Notes: generated by a model not told the origin, from the sequence alone. 64,000 nt of DNA from Roseibium sp. (GCA_017643215.1 JAEPNV010000002.1:186001-250000), one strand, 5' to 3'; shown: positions 37,321 to 46,340, counted from the stretch's first letter. Numbers and translations: made by a program.

Positions 37321-39768
37321 TCAGTCTTTCATGCGCCGGCCGCCGGGATCGTAGAGCGGGCGAACTGATGCTGTCGCTGCGACCCGCTCTCCCATGACGT
37401 CGATCTCATAGGTGGATGACAGAACCTCATCGGTGCTCTCGCCCGCGCAGGAGACATAACCAAGACCCACAGCCGCGCCAAGCGTATGACCGTAGTTACC
37501 GGATGTCAGATGCCCAACGAATTCGCCGTTTCGAAAGATCGGTTCGTAATGATAGAGCAGCGGTTCGGGATCCTTCAGCAAGAATTGCAGCAGCCGTGTT
37601 TGCGGCCCCATTTCCTTGCGTCTTAAAACCGCGTCCCGACCGATGAAATCCGGCTTGGCGGTATCGACGGCAAATCCCAGACCGGCATCGATCACATGAT
37701 CTTCGGTCGTGATGTCGTGCCCAAAGTGCCGGAAGGCCTTTTCGATCCGGCAACTGTCCATCATGTGCATGCCGCAGAGGTTCAGGCCCACCTTCTGTCC
37801 CGCCTCATGAAGCGTCTCGAACACGTGCCCCGACATATCGGTGGGGATGTAGATTTCCCAACCAAGTTCGCCCACATAGCTCATCCTATGGGCGCGGGCC
37901 ACGGCCATGCCGATTTCGATTGGCCGCGCTGTCCCAAAAGGTGCTGCCGCGTTTCCAAAATCGCACGGACTGACCCGGCTCAGCAAATCCCGTGAGGCCG
38001 GGCCCATAACGGCGAGGACGCTCTCTGCATTGGTCATGTCAGTGATCGTCACGCGAAAGGCGCCCGCGTGGCGCGACAACCAAGTCTGATCTGCAAGGCG
38101 TGTCGCCGCCGGTGTCACGACCAGGTATACAGTGTCCGAAAGCCGCGTGATCGTAACGTCGGCTTCGATCCCGCCCCGAGAATTCAAGAATTGCGTATAG
38201 ACGATCCGCCCGGAATGGACCGACATGTTGGCGCCGCACACCAGGTTGAGAAACGCCTCGGCATCCGGACCCTCGACCTGTATCTTTCCGAAAGACGACA
38301 TGTCGTACATTCCGACATTTTCCCGGATCGCCCTGTGTTCCTGTGCCGCGTTTTCGAACCAGTTCTGCCGGCCCCAGCTGTAGCGGTATTCTCGCTCCTG
38401 TCCCTCTCGTGCAAACCAGTTGGCACGCTCCCATCCCGCCACCTCGCCCATGACCGCGCCCTGTGAGAGCAAGTGATGATGGAACGGACTGCGTCTTACA
38501 CCCCGTGCCGTTGCTTTTTGGCGGTGAGGGAAGTGATCGGCATAGAGCAGCCCAAGCGTTTCCTTTGACCGCTGATAAAGGTAACGCGCATTGCCCTGGA
38601 ACGGTTGCATACGCGCAATATCCACGGCGCCCAGATCAAAAGGTTTTTCGCCGTCCTCCATCCATTGGGCGAGCGCCATGCCGGCTCCGCCCGCCGACTG
38701 GATCCCGATGGAGTTAAATCCGGCCGCCACCCAGAAATTGTCGGTTTCAGGCGTCAGGCCGAGGTGATAAGCGTCGTCCGGCGTGAAGCTTTCGGGGCCG
38801 TTGAAGAAGGTATGAATGCCGGCCTCGGCGAGCAACGGCATCCGGCTGCAGGCCGCTTTGAGGATCGGTTCGAAATGGTCGAAATCCTCCGGCAATTGAT
38901 CGAATTCAAACGCCTCCGGAATGCCGTCCATGCCCCAGGGCTTGGCAACCGGTTCGAAGGCGCCGAGCAGCAGTTTCCCGGCATCCTCCTTGTAATAGGT
39001 GCATTCGTCCGGAATCCTGAGAACCGGCAGGGTCCCAAGACCGGAGATCGGCTCGGTCACGATGTAGAAATGCTCACATGCATGTAGCGGAACATTCGCG
39101 CCGGCCATGCGGCCAACGTCCCGTCCCCACATGCCCGCACAATTCACGACATGCTCACACCTGATATGCCCGGTGTTGCCGTCATCATCCCGCCAGTCGA
39201 CCCCCAGGACACGGCGCCCCTTTCGGGGTAAACCAGTGACCTTTACGTTTTCCACCAGCCGTGCACCTGCGTTCCTCGCACCTTTCGCCATTGCCAGTGT
39301 AATGTTCGCAGGGTCGCCCTGGCCGTCGCTTGGCAACCAGACACCACCGGTCACGCCGTTTGTATTGAGGTGCTCGTAGCGGGTCTTGATGTCCGCAGGG
39401 CTGAGTTCCTCGACTTCTACGCAGAAGGCCCGGGCCATGGCGGCCGTGCGAAAAACCTCCTCGCGGCGTTCGGCCGTCAACGCGGCGGTAATGGAGCCGC
39501 ACCGCCTGAAGCCTGTCGAAATGCCGGTCTCCGCTTCAAGTGTGCTGTAGAGCTCCTGGGTGTATTTCGCCAGCCGGGTCATGCTGGGCGAGGACCTGAG
39601 CTGTCCGATGAGACCGGCGGCGTGCCAGGTCGTGCCCGACGTCAGCCGTTTGCGTTCTAAGAGGATGAGGTCCTTCCAGCCCTGCCGCGCCAGATGATAC
39701 ACCACCGACGTTCCGATGACCCCGCCGCCGATGACGACGACATTCGCACTGCTTGGTAAGTTCGTCAT
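37321..39768 (-). CDS. Dimethylglycine/sarcosine dehydrogenase-like flavoprotein with GcvT domain
   Basis: This 815-aa protein has three parts: an FAD-binding DAO domain (about 1-375) with VVVIGGGVIGTSVVYHLARQ, a central FAO_M bridge, and a C-terminal folate-binding GcvT region (about 430-810, closing with GHLTSGNYGHTLGAAVGLGYV). The SGTTWHAAG motif includes His49, the position that carries covalent FAD in dimethylglycine and sarcosine dehydrogenases. The expected reaction is oxidative N-demethylation with the methyl group passed to tetrahydrofolate. It is the last gene of a six-gene minus-strand operon. Substrate is uncertain; N-methylated glycine derivatives or related amines fit. Confidence 0.9.
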   Translation of the reverse strand: MTNLPSSANVVVIGGGVIGTSVVYHLARQGWKDLILLERKRLTSGTTWHAAGLIGQLRSSPSMTRLAKYTQELYSTLEAETGISTGFRRCGSITAALTAERREEVFRTAAMARAFCVEVEELSPADIKTRYEHLNTNGVTGGVWLPSDGQGDPANITLAMAKGARNAGARLVENVKVTGLPRKGRRVLGVDWRDDDGNTGHIRCEHVVNCAGMWGRDVGRMAGANVPLHACEHFYIVTEPISGLGTLPVLRIPDECTYYKEDAGKLLLGAFEPVAKPWGMDGIPEAFEFDQLPEDFDHFEPILKAACSRMPLLAEAGIHTFFNGPESFTPDDAYHLGLTPETDNFWVAAGFNSIGIQSAGGAGMALAQWMEDGEKPFDLGAVDIARMQPFQGNARYLYQRSKETLGLLYADHFPHRQKATARGVRRSPFHHHLLSQGAVMGEVAGWERANWFAREGQEREYRYSWGRQNWFENAAQEHRAIRENVGMYDMSSFGKIQVEGPDAEAFLNLVCGANMSVHSGRIVYTQFLNSRGGIEADVTITRLSDTVYLVVTPAATRLADQTWLSRHAGAFRVTITDMTNAESVLAVMGPASRDLLSRVSPCDFGNAAAPFGTARPIEIGMAVARAHRMSYVGELGWEIYIPTDMSGHVFETLHEAGQKVGLNLCGMHMMDSCRIEKAFRHFGHDITTEDHVIDAGLGFAVDTAKPDFIGRDAVLRRKEMGPQTRLLQFLLKDPEPLLYHYEPIFRNGEFVGHLTSGNYGHTLGAAVGLGYVSCAGESTDEVLSSTYEIDVMGERVAATASVRPLYDPGGRRMKD

Positions 39769-39811
39769 GAGCGCTCCGCTGGGACACCGGCCGGATTAAG
39801 TGGCAACAAGA

Positions 39812-40570
39812 CTAAATACACTCTCCGCCATCGATGACGAGCGCGTGTCCTGTCATGAACGACGAGCGATCGGAGGCCAGAAAGACGATGCTGTCGGCGA
39901 TCTCCTCAACGGTGCCAAATCGGCCCATCGGTATCGCATTGGCGATGTAGTCCTCGAGCTTGTGGCGTCCACCCATCTGGATTTCGAATCCACGGTTGAA
40001 CGGCGTATCGATGAAGCCCGGGCAAAGCGCGTTGAACCGAATGTTTTCCGGTGCATAGTCGGCCGCCATTTGCCGGGTCATGGCCAGGATCGCATGCTTG
40101 GTCGTGCAATAGGCGATCATTTCACGGTCGTACTGAATTGCAGAGTTCGACGCGGTGATGATGACGCTGCCGGCGCCGTTTGCCCTCATGGCTGGAAGCG
40201 CCGCCTGTGCGGCAACGAAATGCGAGCGCACATTGAGGGCCCAGGATGCGTCCATGTGTTCGACCTCGACGTCTTCCAGCTTCCCTTCGATTTGAATGCC
40301 TGCGTGGGAATGTAAAATGTCGAGGCGTCCGTGCTGTTCGAAACTGTCGGCAATGGCTGAGCGAAGCGCGGTATCGTCACGCACGTCCAAGGTGCGCGGC
40401 TCGGCCCGACAGCCCTCTTGCACGATCGCTTCCGCCACGGCTTCGGCCGCGGCGCGGTCCCGGTCCGTGACAACGACATGGGCCCCTTCAAATGCCAGCG
40501 CTTTCGCCCCGGCGGCTCCAATTCCAGACCCGGCACCGGTGACGAAGGCAACCCGGTTTTCAAGCTGCAT
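39812..40570 (-). CDS. Short-chain dehydrogenase/reductase (SDR)
   Basis: This classical SDR of about 252 aa has the cofactor motif VTGAGSGIGAAGAKAL near residues 10-25, an Asp after strand 2 that suggests NAD, the NNAG region altered to LHSHAGIQIEG, and a YxxxK catalytic pair in YCTTKHA near 153. The ATG at 40570 has GGGGAG at 6 bp. Another ATG at 40576 is too close to that site but possible. The gene lies between the ABC permease and the flavoprotein in one operon and probably oxidises an alcohol intermediate of the imported compound. Substrate unknown. Confidence 0.88.
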   Translation of the reverse strand: MQLENRVAFVTGAGSGIGAAGAKALAFEGAHVVVTDRDRAAAEAVAEAIVQEGCRAEPRTLDVRDDTALRSAIADSFEQHGRLDILHSHAGIQIEGKLEDVEVEHMDASWALNVRSHFVAAQAALPAMRANGAGSVIITASNSAIQYDREMIAYCTTKHAILAMTRQMAADYAPENIRFNALCPGFIDTPFNRGFEIQMGGRHKLEDYIANAIPMGRFGTVEEIADSIVFLASDRSSFMTGHALVIDGGECI

Positions 40571-40596
40571 AGACATCTCCCCAACCTCGCACGACC

Positions 40597-41409
40597 TCAA
40601 CTCCTTGGCCGCCGCCGAAGGATGAGCTGGGCGATGATCAACAAAAGCAATGAGGCGACCATGACCATGGTCCCGATGGCGTTGATCTCCGGAGTGACGC
40701 CTCGGCGGATTGACGAAAAGACGTAGATCGGCAACGTGGTTTCGGACCCGGCCACGAAAAACGCGATGATGAAGTCGTCGAAGCTGAACGTGAAACTCAA
40801 AAGAAAACCGGCCAGGATCGCGGGTGCGATCAGCGGCAGCGTCACTTGGCGGAAGGTGCCCAATGGCGTGGCGTAAAGGTCAGCCGATGCCTCCGTCAGC
40901 ACTTTTTCCATGCCCGCAAGCCGGGCGCGGACGATGACGATCACAAGCGCCATCGTGAACATCGTGTGGGCCGCGATCAGCGATCCAATTCCCATCGACA
41001 GGCGGGGAGGCTGCCCACCCTCGAACCACAGTGATGCAAGCAGCGGATTGAGGACGTCGAACACTGTGACGAGGGCGATCAGTGTCGCGATGCCGATAAC
41101 GATCCCGGGGATCATGATCGCGATGTAAATAACCCCGTCAAAGACCGCGCGGGCGGGACCGCGAATGTTTTGAAGGCCGACTGCAGCAAGCGTCCCCAAT
41201 ATGCTGGCGAGGGTCGCCGACACAAAGGCGACGAATAGGCTTGTTTCCAGGGCGTCCATGACAAAGGGATTTTTGAAGGCCCGGGCGTACCACTGCACCG
41301 AAAAACCTTGCAACTGACTGGCGTGACGTCCGGCATTGAAGCTGAACAGCGCAATGATCGCGATCGGGGTGTAGAGAAAGAGATAGACGCAAACGGCATA
41401 GATACGCAT
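40597..41409 (-). CDS. ABC transporter permease (PotC-like)
   Basis: This permease (270 aa) has six hydrophobic segments and the coupling loop SADLYATPLGTFRQVTLPLI near residue 180-199. The start RIYAVCVYLFLYTPIAIIAL is typical of PotC. It lies 7 bp downstream of the PotB-like gene and 26 bp before the SDR gene, in an operon of ATPase, binding protein, two permeases, SDR and flavoprotein. It forms the channel with the PotB-like protein. Confidence 0.92.
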   Translation of the reverse strand: MRIYAVCVYLFLYTPIAIIALFSFNAGRHASQLQGFSVQWYARAFKNPFVMDALETSLFVAFVSATLASILGTLAAVGLQNIRGPARAVFDGVIYIAIMIPGIVIGIATLIALVTVFDVLNPLLASLWFEGGQPPRLSMGIGSLIAAHTMFTMALVIVIVRARLAGMEKVLTEASADLYATPLGTFRQVTLPLIAPAILAGFLLSFTFSFDDFIIAFFVAGSETTLPIYVFSSIRRGVTPEINAIGTMVMVASLLLLIIAQLILRRRPRS

Positions 41410-41416
41410 CGCGCCC

Positions 41417-42268
41417 TCACATGATTGACACGTCGTCGCGGCCGCTTTGCAGCCGTGCGATCACGCGCATGTAAACCGTTACCGTGACCAGCATGATGAC
41501 GATCAAGGTAAACGCCACCGCCGACCCGAAGGCCCAGTTCCGCGATTGCAGAAAAAGATCGACCAAAGCGTTGCCGACAAAGAAGACCTTGCCGCCGCCA
41601 AGCAGCGCAGGGATCAGGAACTCACCCATCAGAAGGATGAAGACCAGCATGCATCCGGTGGCAACGCCTGGGATCGACAATGGCAGGGTCACGGTCAGAA
41701 ACGTGCGGAGGGGCTTTGCGCCGAGATCGGCGGATGCTTCCAAAAGGCGTTTGTCGAGCCGGTCGAGGCTGACATAAATCGGAAACACCATCAGGGGCAG
41801 ATAACCGTAGATGATACCGATCAGAACCGCGAAAGGCGTGTAAATCAACCGCACGCCTTCAATGCCGACCATTTCAAGAAGAGCCGGGAGGCCGCGACCG
41901 CCAAGGATGAAGATCCATGCGTAGCTGCGAATCAGGATCGAGGTCCAGAACGGAACGATCACCAGGACCAGAAGGATGGTTTTCCACTTCGGATCCGTGC
42001 GCACGGCGAGCTGATAAGCCAATGGATAAGCGATCAGCATGGCGGCGATGGTCCCGACCGGCGCCAGGATCATGGTGTTTTTAAACGCCGTGAAGCGCGC
42101 CGGCAGATTTGCATATTGCTCAAGGGTGAAAGCGGGAACATAGCCTCCGGCCGGTCCCCGCTCTCCAAAGCTGAACACGAAGATGACGCTCAGCGGCAGC
42201 ACGAGCATGACCACAAACCATGCCGCGGCCGGTGCAACGAGCAGCCAATTGCGTTCGCTTCGGGTCAT
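41417..42268 (-). CDS. ABC transporter permease (PotB-like)
   Basis: The protein (283 aa) starts with an Arg/Asn-containing cytoplasmic end followed by LLVAPAAAWFVVMLVLPLSV, has about six helices and the coupling loop LLEASADLGAKPLRTFLTVT near 187-206. A periplasmic loop after helix 1 (GERGPAGGYVPAFTLEQYAN) is usual in PotB relatives. It begins 23 bp after the binding-protein gene and is the partner of the PotC-like permease. Confidence 0.92.
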   Translation of the reverse strand: MTRSERNWLLVAPAAAWFVVMLVLPLSVIFVFSFGERGPAGGYVPAFTLEQYANLPARFTAFKNTMILAPVGTIAAMLIAYPLAYQLAVRTDPKWKTILLVLVIVPFWTSILIRSYAWIFILGGRGLPALLEMVGIEGVRLIYTPFAVLIGIIYGYLPLMVFPIYVSLDRLDKRLLEASADLGAKPLRTFLTVTLPLSIPGVATGCMLVFILLMGEFLIPALLGGGKVFFVGNALVDLFLQSRNWAFGSAVAFTLIVIMLVTVTVYMRVIARLQSGRDDVSIM

Positions 42269-42291
42269 GTTCGTGCCGTGCGCCCGCGCAG

Positions 42292-43449
42292 TCAGGCGGA
42301 CTTGAACCGCGCGAGCAACTCGGCCCGATTGGGATCGGTCAGCGTCGCCGCGGCACCGAACTCAAGCGCGTCCAGCAATTCTTGGGCCGGATAGAGGATC
42401 GGATCATTCAGGATCTCCTCCGGCAAAAGTGCATTCGTGTTCGCGTCCGCGACCGGATAGCCATGGGCCTGAACCTCACGGGCATTCACCTGCGGATCGA
42501 GCATGTGGTTGATCAGTGCATAAGCTGCTTCACGGTGCGGTGCGCCTTTGGGAATGGCGTAGTAGTCGCTCCAGATCTCCCCGCCCTCGCGTCCGAGCAC
42601 GTATTCGATCTCCGGTATATCGCTGTTGAGCTGCTTGCCGTCCCCGGTCCAGCACATGGTCAGCCAGGCATCGCCTGAACGCATGGCCGGCTGATAGTCC
42701 GACGAGATCGCAAAGAGATGCGGCTTCACCTCAATCAGCAGTCTCTCCGCCTCGGCAAGTTCTGCCTCGTTCACCGAGTTGAAGGAATAGCCGAAATACT
42801 TCAGTGCATTGCCGATGGTAGTCAGCTGATAGTCATGGACCATCGTCCGGCCGGAGAAATCGTCCGTCGTGCGGTCGAAAAAGTCCTTCCAGCTTGTCAG
42901 CGCCTTGCCGCCGTCATGCGCCGTGTTGACGGCAAACCCGGTGGTGCCCCAGTTCTTCGGCACCGCGTATAACGTACCGTCGACCGTGCCTGCGTCCGAG
43001 AACCGCGGCTCGAACGCCTTTGCGTCGTAGCTTTGCAACTTGGAGACATCGAGTGGCTCGATCAGGTCTTCCGACACATAGGTTGTGATCGTGTAGTTCG
43101 TCGGGACAAAGACATCCCAACCGCTGCCGCCGGCCTGAAGCTTTGCCAGCATTTCCTCATTGGAACCAAACACATTGACCTGGACGAAGGCGCCGGTCGC
43201 GTCGGTGAACATGTCGAAATTCGCGGTGTCGTGATAGTTCGGCCATGTCGCCAGCACGACTCTGTCGCCGATGTGACTGTCCGCCCGGGCCGGGCGCGGG
43301 CGCAGCCCGGGGACCGCCGTGCCAAGAACCAGCGTCGCGGTGCCAAGCCCAGTGACGCCAAGGAAATGACGGCGGCTGACCGAGCCCTTCCTGTAGCGGC
43401 TCAACTCTTCCATGAACTTCCGCTTTGAAATGTAGCCATTGTCTTTCAT
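42292..43449 (-). CDS. ABC transporter substrate-binding protein (PotD-like)
   Basis: This is a periplasmic protein of the spermidine/putrescine family, 385 aa. The N-terminus carries a Tat signal near residues 20-50 (SVSRRHFLGVTGLGTATLVLG), preceded by a cytoplasmic lead of about 20 residues. The mature part shows VVLATWPNYHDTANFDMF and later GWDVFVPTNYTI, the usual PotD landmarks. The ATG at 43449 is chosen; longer upstream codons lack family character. It lies 35 bp after the ATPase gene. Ligand may be a methylated amine or betaine-like compound, inferred from the dehydrogenases in the operon. Confidence 0.9.
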   Translation of the reverse strand: MKDNGYISKRKFMEELSRYRKGSVSRRHFLGVTGLGTATLVLGTAVPGLRPRPARADSHIGDRVVLATWPNYHDTANFDMFTDATGAFVQVNVFGSNEEMLAKLQAGGSGWDVFVPTNYTITTYVSEDLIEPLDVSKLQSYDAKAFEPRFSDAGTVDGTLYAVPKNWGTTGFAVNTAHDGGKALTSWKDFFDRTTDDFSGRTMVHDYQLTTIGNALKYFGYSFNSVNEAELAEAERLLIEVKPHLFAISSDYQPAMRSGDAWLTMCWTGDGKQLNSDIPEIEYVLGREGGEIWSDYYAIPKGAPHREAAYALINHMLDPQVNAREVQAHGYPVADANTNALLPEEILNDPILYPAQELLDALEFGAAATLTDPNRAELLARFKSA

Positions 43450-43484
43450 CTGCCGGTACTCCCTGCTACGTGGGTTGAAAAGCC

Positions 43485-44624
43485 TCAGTCGGGGCTGAGC
43501 ACGAGGGCCCGGCCCGGGTTCCAGTTGATGTGGACCTGTTCGCCGGTTTGAAAGGACATGTCCCCAGATTCGATCAGGCGGGGCGTGAGCACATTCACGG
43601 TCCCGAGCGCCGGGTGCTGGACGAGATATTCGGTGTGTTCGCCCAGGAAGATCCGGTTGTGGACCGTGCACGCCAGACCTCCGGGAACCGCATCGCGGCT
43701 CATCCGGATCTGCTCCGGACGAACACTCAAACACACGGCGGCGCCGACGCTCAATCCGGCGGTCGCGGCCCCCTGAAGCCGGAGGCCGGATCGCGTTGCG
43801 AGGGTGGCAATCCCGTCAACGACAGCATCGATTGTGCCGTCGAAGAAATTTGATGTGCCGACAAAGTCGGCGACGTAGCGGGATTTTGGTTGATCATAGA
43901 GGTCTTGCGGACTGCCGGTTTGAACGATCCGGCCGCCGCGCATGACGCATATGCGGTCGCTGAGGGAGAGCGCTTCTTCCTGATCATGAGTGACCAGGAC
44001 AAAGGTGATCCCGATTTGCCGCTGGAGGTCCTGCAATTCAATCTGCATTTCCTTGCGCAGTTTACGGTCAAGGGCGGCGAGCGGCTCGTCCAGAAGCAGC
44101 AGTTTCGGCTCGTTTACGATCGCACGGGCAAGCGCCACGCGTTGTTGCTGTCCGCCTGACATTTCCCAAACGCGCCGGCTCTCAAAACCGGTGAGCCGAA
44201 CGATCTCCAAAGCCCGTCCGACTTTTCCAGCGATCTCGCCCCGGCTCAATCGGGGCCGGCGCTGCCTTAACCCGTAGCCGATATTGTCCGAAACGTTCAA
44301 ATGCGGAAACAGAGCATAGCTCTGGAACACCATGTTCACAGGCCGCCGGTACGGCTCCAGGTCGTTCACCGCTTGACCGTCGATCAGGACGTCGCCGCTG
44401 GTCGGGGCTTCGAACCCGGCAAGCATGCGCAACGCGGTCGTCTTGCCGCAGCCTGAGGGGCCAAGAAACGACAAAAACTCACCTTGGGCGATGCTGAGAT
44501 TGAGCGCGTCCGCCGCAATGACACTTCCAAAGACCTTCGAAACATTCCGTAGTGCAGCGATGGGCGGTCGGGAGTCCGATTGCTTATTCGCGGTATATTG
44601 CAGATCTACCGGAATATGTGCCAT
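43485..44624 (-). CDS. ABC transporter ATP-binding protein (PotA-like)
   Basis: This is the first gene of the minus-strand operon and the ATPase of its importer (379 aa). It has Walker A FLGPSGCGKTTALRMLAG, Q-loop VFQSYALFPHLNV, signature [16 protein letters not shown], Walker B LLLLDEPLAALD and a C-terminal TOBE domain with LSVRPEQIRMS. The ATG at 44624 is preferred over a TTG three codons earlier. The promoter must lie in the short gap shared with the divergent LuxR-type regulator. Confidence 0.93.
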   Translation of the reverse strand: MAHIPVDLQYTANKQSDSRPPIAALRNVSKVFGSVIAADALNLSIAQGEFLSFLGPSGCGKTTALRMLAGFEAPTSGDVLIDGQAVNDLEPYRRPVNMVFQSYALFPHLNVSDNIGYGLRQRRPRLSRGEIAGKVGRALEIVRLTGFESRRVWEMSGGQQQRVALARAIVNEPKLLLLDEPLAALDRKLRKEMQIELQDLQRQIGITFVLVTHDQEEALSLSDRICVMRGGRIVQTGSPQDLYDQPKSRYVADFVGTSNFFDGTIDAVVDGIATLATRSGLRLQGAATAGLSVGAAVCLSVRPEQIRMSRDAVPGGLACTVHNRIFLGEHTEYLVQHPALGTVNVLTPRLIESGDMSFQTGEQVHINWNPGRALVLSPD

Positions 44625-44639
44625 GGGATCCAATCTGCA

Positions 44640-44712
44640 TCATATTGCAGGAATGAATATATTTGAGAGAATCCGCCCAGTACTGTAAATATTCAATTCA
44701 TTATATGATTAT
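44640..44712. promoter_or_regulatory. Divergent promoter region with imperfect inverted repeat
   Basis: The gap between the ABC operon and the LuxR-type gene (44625-44741) is AT-rich. It holds AATGAATATATTT (from about 44652) and, on the other strand, AATGAATTGAATATTT (about 44688-44703), an imperfect dyad centred in the gap. This is a reasonable place for a shared operator, probably bound by the neighbouring regulator. Confidence 0.4.
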
Positions 44713-44741
44713 TCGCATAGATGGGGAGCCGGGAGCCGCGG

Positions 44742-45524
44742 ATGGATTGGATGGACGCCGCCGGGCGGATAGTGGAGGGTATTGGGTCGCCCGGATTCGG
44801 GCCCGTGCTGGCGCAGGGCTTGCGCGAAGTGGCGCCCTACGATTTTACCGTGATTTTTGGCTATGTCGGATCCGAGCGGCCGATTGATCTTTATGACGAT
44901 TTCCCGCCGGACCGGCGCATCCTCCATGTCGAGGAATATCAGGAAGGACCGTATCTCCTCGACCCGTTTTTCCTGATCACATTGGATCCGGCCGAAACCG
45001 GGCTCTGGCGTATGCGGGAGATTGCTCCCGACCGGTTCTATCAGGGCGAATATTACCGCAGCTATTATGCCCAGACCGGACTGGCGGAGGAGATTGGTTT
45101 CCTGATCCGCATCAACGCGGATCTTCTCATCGTCGTGTCTTTGATGCGCAAGGAGAAGAAGTTTTCAAATGCCGAAGTGCGCGCCTTGAAAAGGATCTGG
45201 CCCGTCATTGATGCGGCCTGCCGGAAGAATTGGAAAGACCTGACGATTGCGGACAGCGCGCAGTCCACCAGCATGCAGAACCGGATCGAAAGCGCTTTTC
45301 GCAGCATCGGCGAGGGGGTCTTGACGGCTCGGGAACGTCAGATTGTTGAGCTGACCCTTCGAGGGCACTCAGCGGACGCCATCGGGAAGCTTCTGTCGAT
45401 TTCCTCTGGAACGGTCCGGATTCATCGCCGGAACATCTATACAAAGTTGAGGATCAGTTCGCAGGGCGAGCTGTTTTCGTCGTTCATCAACGCAATGCTC
45501 GACAGCGGTTCCGCGCAGCCATGA
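44742..45524 (+). CDS. LuxR-family transcriptional regulator
   Basis: This is a two-domain regulator of about 260 aa. The N-terminal 180 residues form a sensor-like domain without the conserved Trp/Tyr/Asp set of acyl-homoserine-lactone receptors. The C-terminal GerE-type helix-turn-helix reads LTARERQIVELTLRGHSADA and then SGTVRIHRRNIYTKLRI (about residues 195-245). It is divergent from the potA-like operon and presumably controls it in response to its substrate. The start is uncertain: an ATG at 44721 has no ribosome-binding site, while the ATG at 44742 has GGGAG-like sequences upstream. Confidence 0.87.
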   Translation: MDWMDAAGRIVEGIGSPGFGPVLAQGLREVAPYDFTVIFGYVGSERPIDLYDDFPPDRRILHVEEYQEGPYLLDPFFLITLDPAETGLWRMREIAPDRFYQGEYYRSYYAQTGLAEEIGFLIRINADLLIVVSLMRKEKKFSNAEVRALKRIWPVIDAACRKNWKDLTIADSAQSTSMQNRIESAFRSIGEGVLTARERQIVELTLRGHSADAIGKLLSISSGTVRIHRRNIYTKLRISSQGELFSSFINAMLDSGSAQP

Positions 45525-46271
45525 ATGGGAATTCGGACCGCGCGGCTATTTGATCGCAAAGCGAGCATGCGCGGCACCATGCGACGTCGGGAACTGGCCT
45601 GTCTTGCCCGGAACGATACATCTCGTTGACCATGCGCGGATATCCGGCGTGGCGGTTGGAGGGCAACGTGAAATCGCCGACGACGTGCTTTTCGAGCTTG
45701 CCGGCAGCTACGAAACGGTCAATCCAGACGGCGCGAATTTCAGCCAAATTGGATATCAGATCGGTGCCGGTGCGGCCTTGAAAAGAGAGTTCGATCCGTT
45801 CGTTGTCTCGGCAAGTGCCAATTTCGGCGGGTATTGGCTGGACCATGGGCGGACCCATCAGACCACGTCCGGCACACATCTGGCCGGCGATGAGTTTCAT
45901 GGTCAATTCGTCGGCGGTGAGCTTCGGGCCTATAGCGTGGACGTGAATGGCGGCGTGTATGTCCGGCGGTCTTTTTGCGGTCTTTGAATCGACCCCGCAT
46001 TGGACCGCATACATCTTGGCCGCGGAGTGAGTGAGGGCCGTGGTCTATCTCATTCCCGCCTTGGAACTGATCCGGACTGGATTGTCCGGGCCGGGTTCGC
46101 CAGACGCGGAACGACACGCCTGGTTTTGGCAAGGCTGGTTGCCAATCAGATCGTGTCTTTCGGCATTAGACGTCCATTGCCGCAAAATCTCGGCCGATCC
46201 GGCTTCACGGGAAGCGGACAACTCTGACACGCTTACCAGGACAATCCGGCAATCATTCCTTAACAGTTGTA
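45525..46271. other. Long stretch without an assignable gene; overlapping ORFs on both strands
   Basis: Between the LuxR-type gene and the lexA operator there are about 750 bp with no recognised gene. Two open frames cover the same bases. One is a minus-strand frame of 175 codons (46014-45487) with several Cys near its end (VAWCRACSLCDQ). The other is a plus-strand frame of about 145 codons (45550-45987). Base composition by codon position is mirrored and does not decide between them. Neither has a convincing ribosome-binding site or a family I know. The minus frame also runs into the luxR 3' end. It may be decayed DNA left at the junction of the catabolic block with lexA. Confidence 0.35.
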
Positions 46272-46286
46272 GAACACAGTGAGAAC
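46272..46286 (+). promoter_or_regulatory. LexA operator (SOS box) of lexA
   Basis: GAAC-acagtga-GAAC is an exact match to the alphaproteobacterial SOS box GAAC-N7-GAAC and lies 55 bp before the lexA start. Twelve bases downstream, GTTC-ctgattt-GTAC (46298-46312) is the same motif in the other orientation with one mismatch, so LexA may bind twice. It implies autoregulation. Confidence 0.85.
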
Positions 46287-46340
46287 AGGTATGGTACGTT
46301 CCTGATTTGTACCCTTCACGGTGCGCTTGGAGAAACGCGA

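Noticed and set aside
41447..42394. 315-codon plus-strand frame opposite the PotB-like permease
   Set aside because: Its residues are dominated by Gln, His, Asp and Arg, the usual product of reading a membrane-protein gene backwards. The permease on the minus strand has clear helices and a coupling loop.
24617..46271. Mobile genomic island
   Set aside because: No integrase, transposase, tRNA target, flanking repeat or obvious base-composition shift is visible, so only an insertion relative to expected synteny is proposed.
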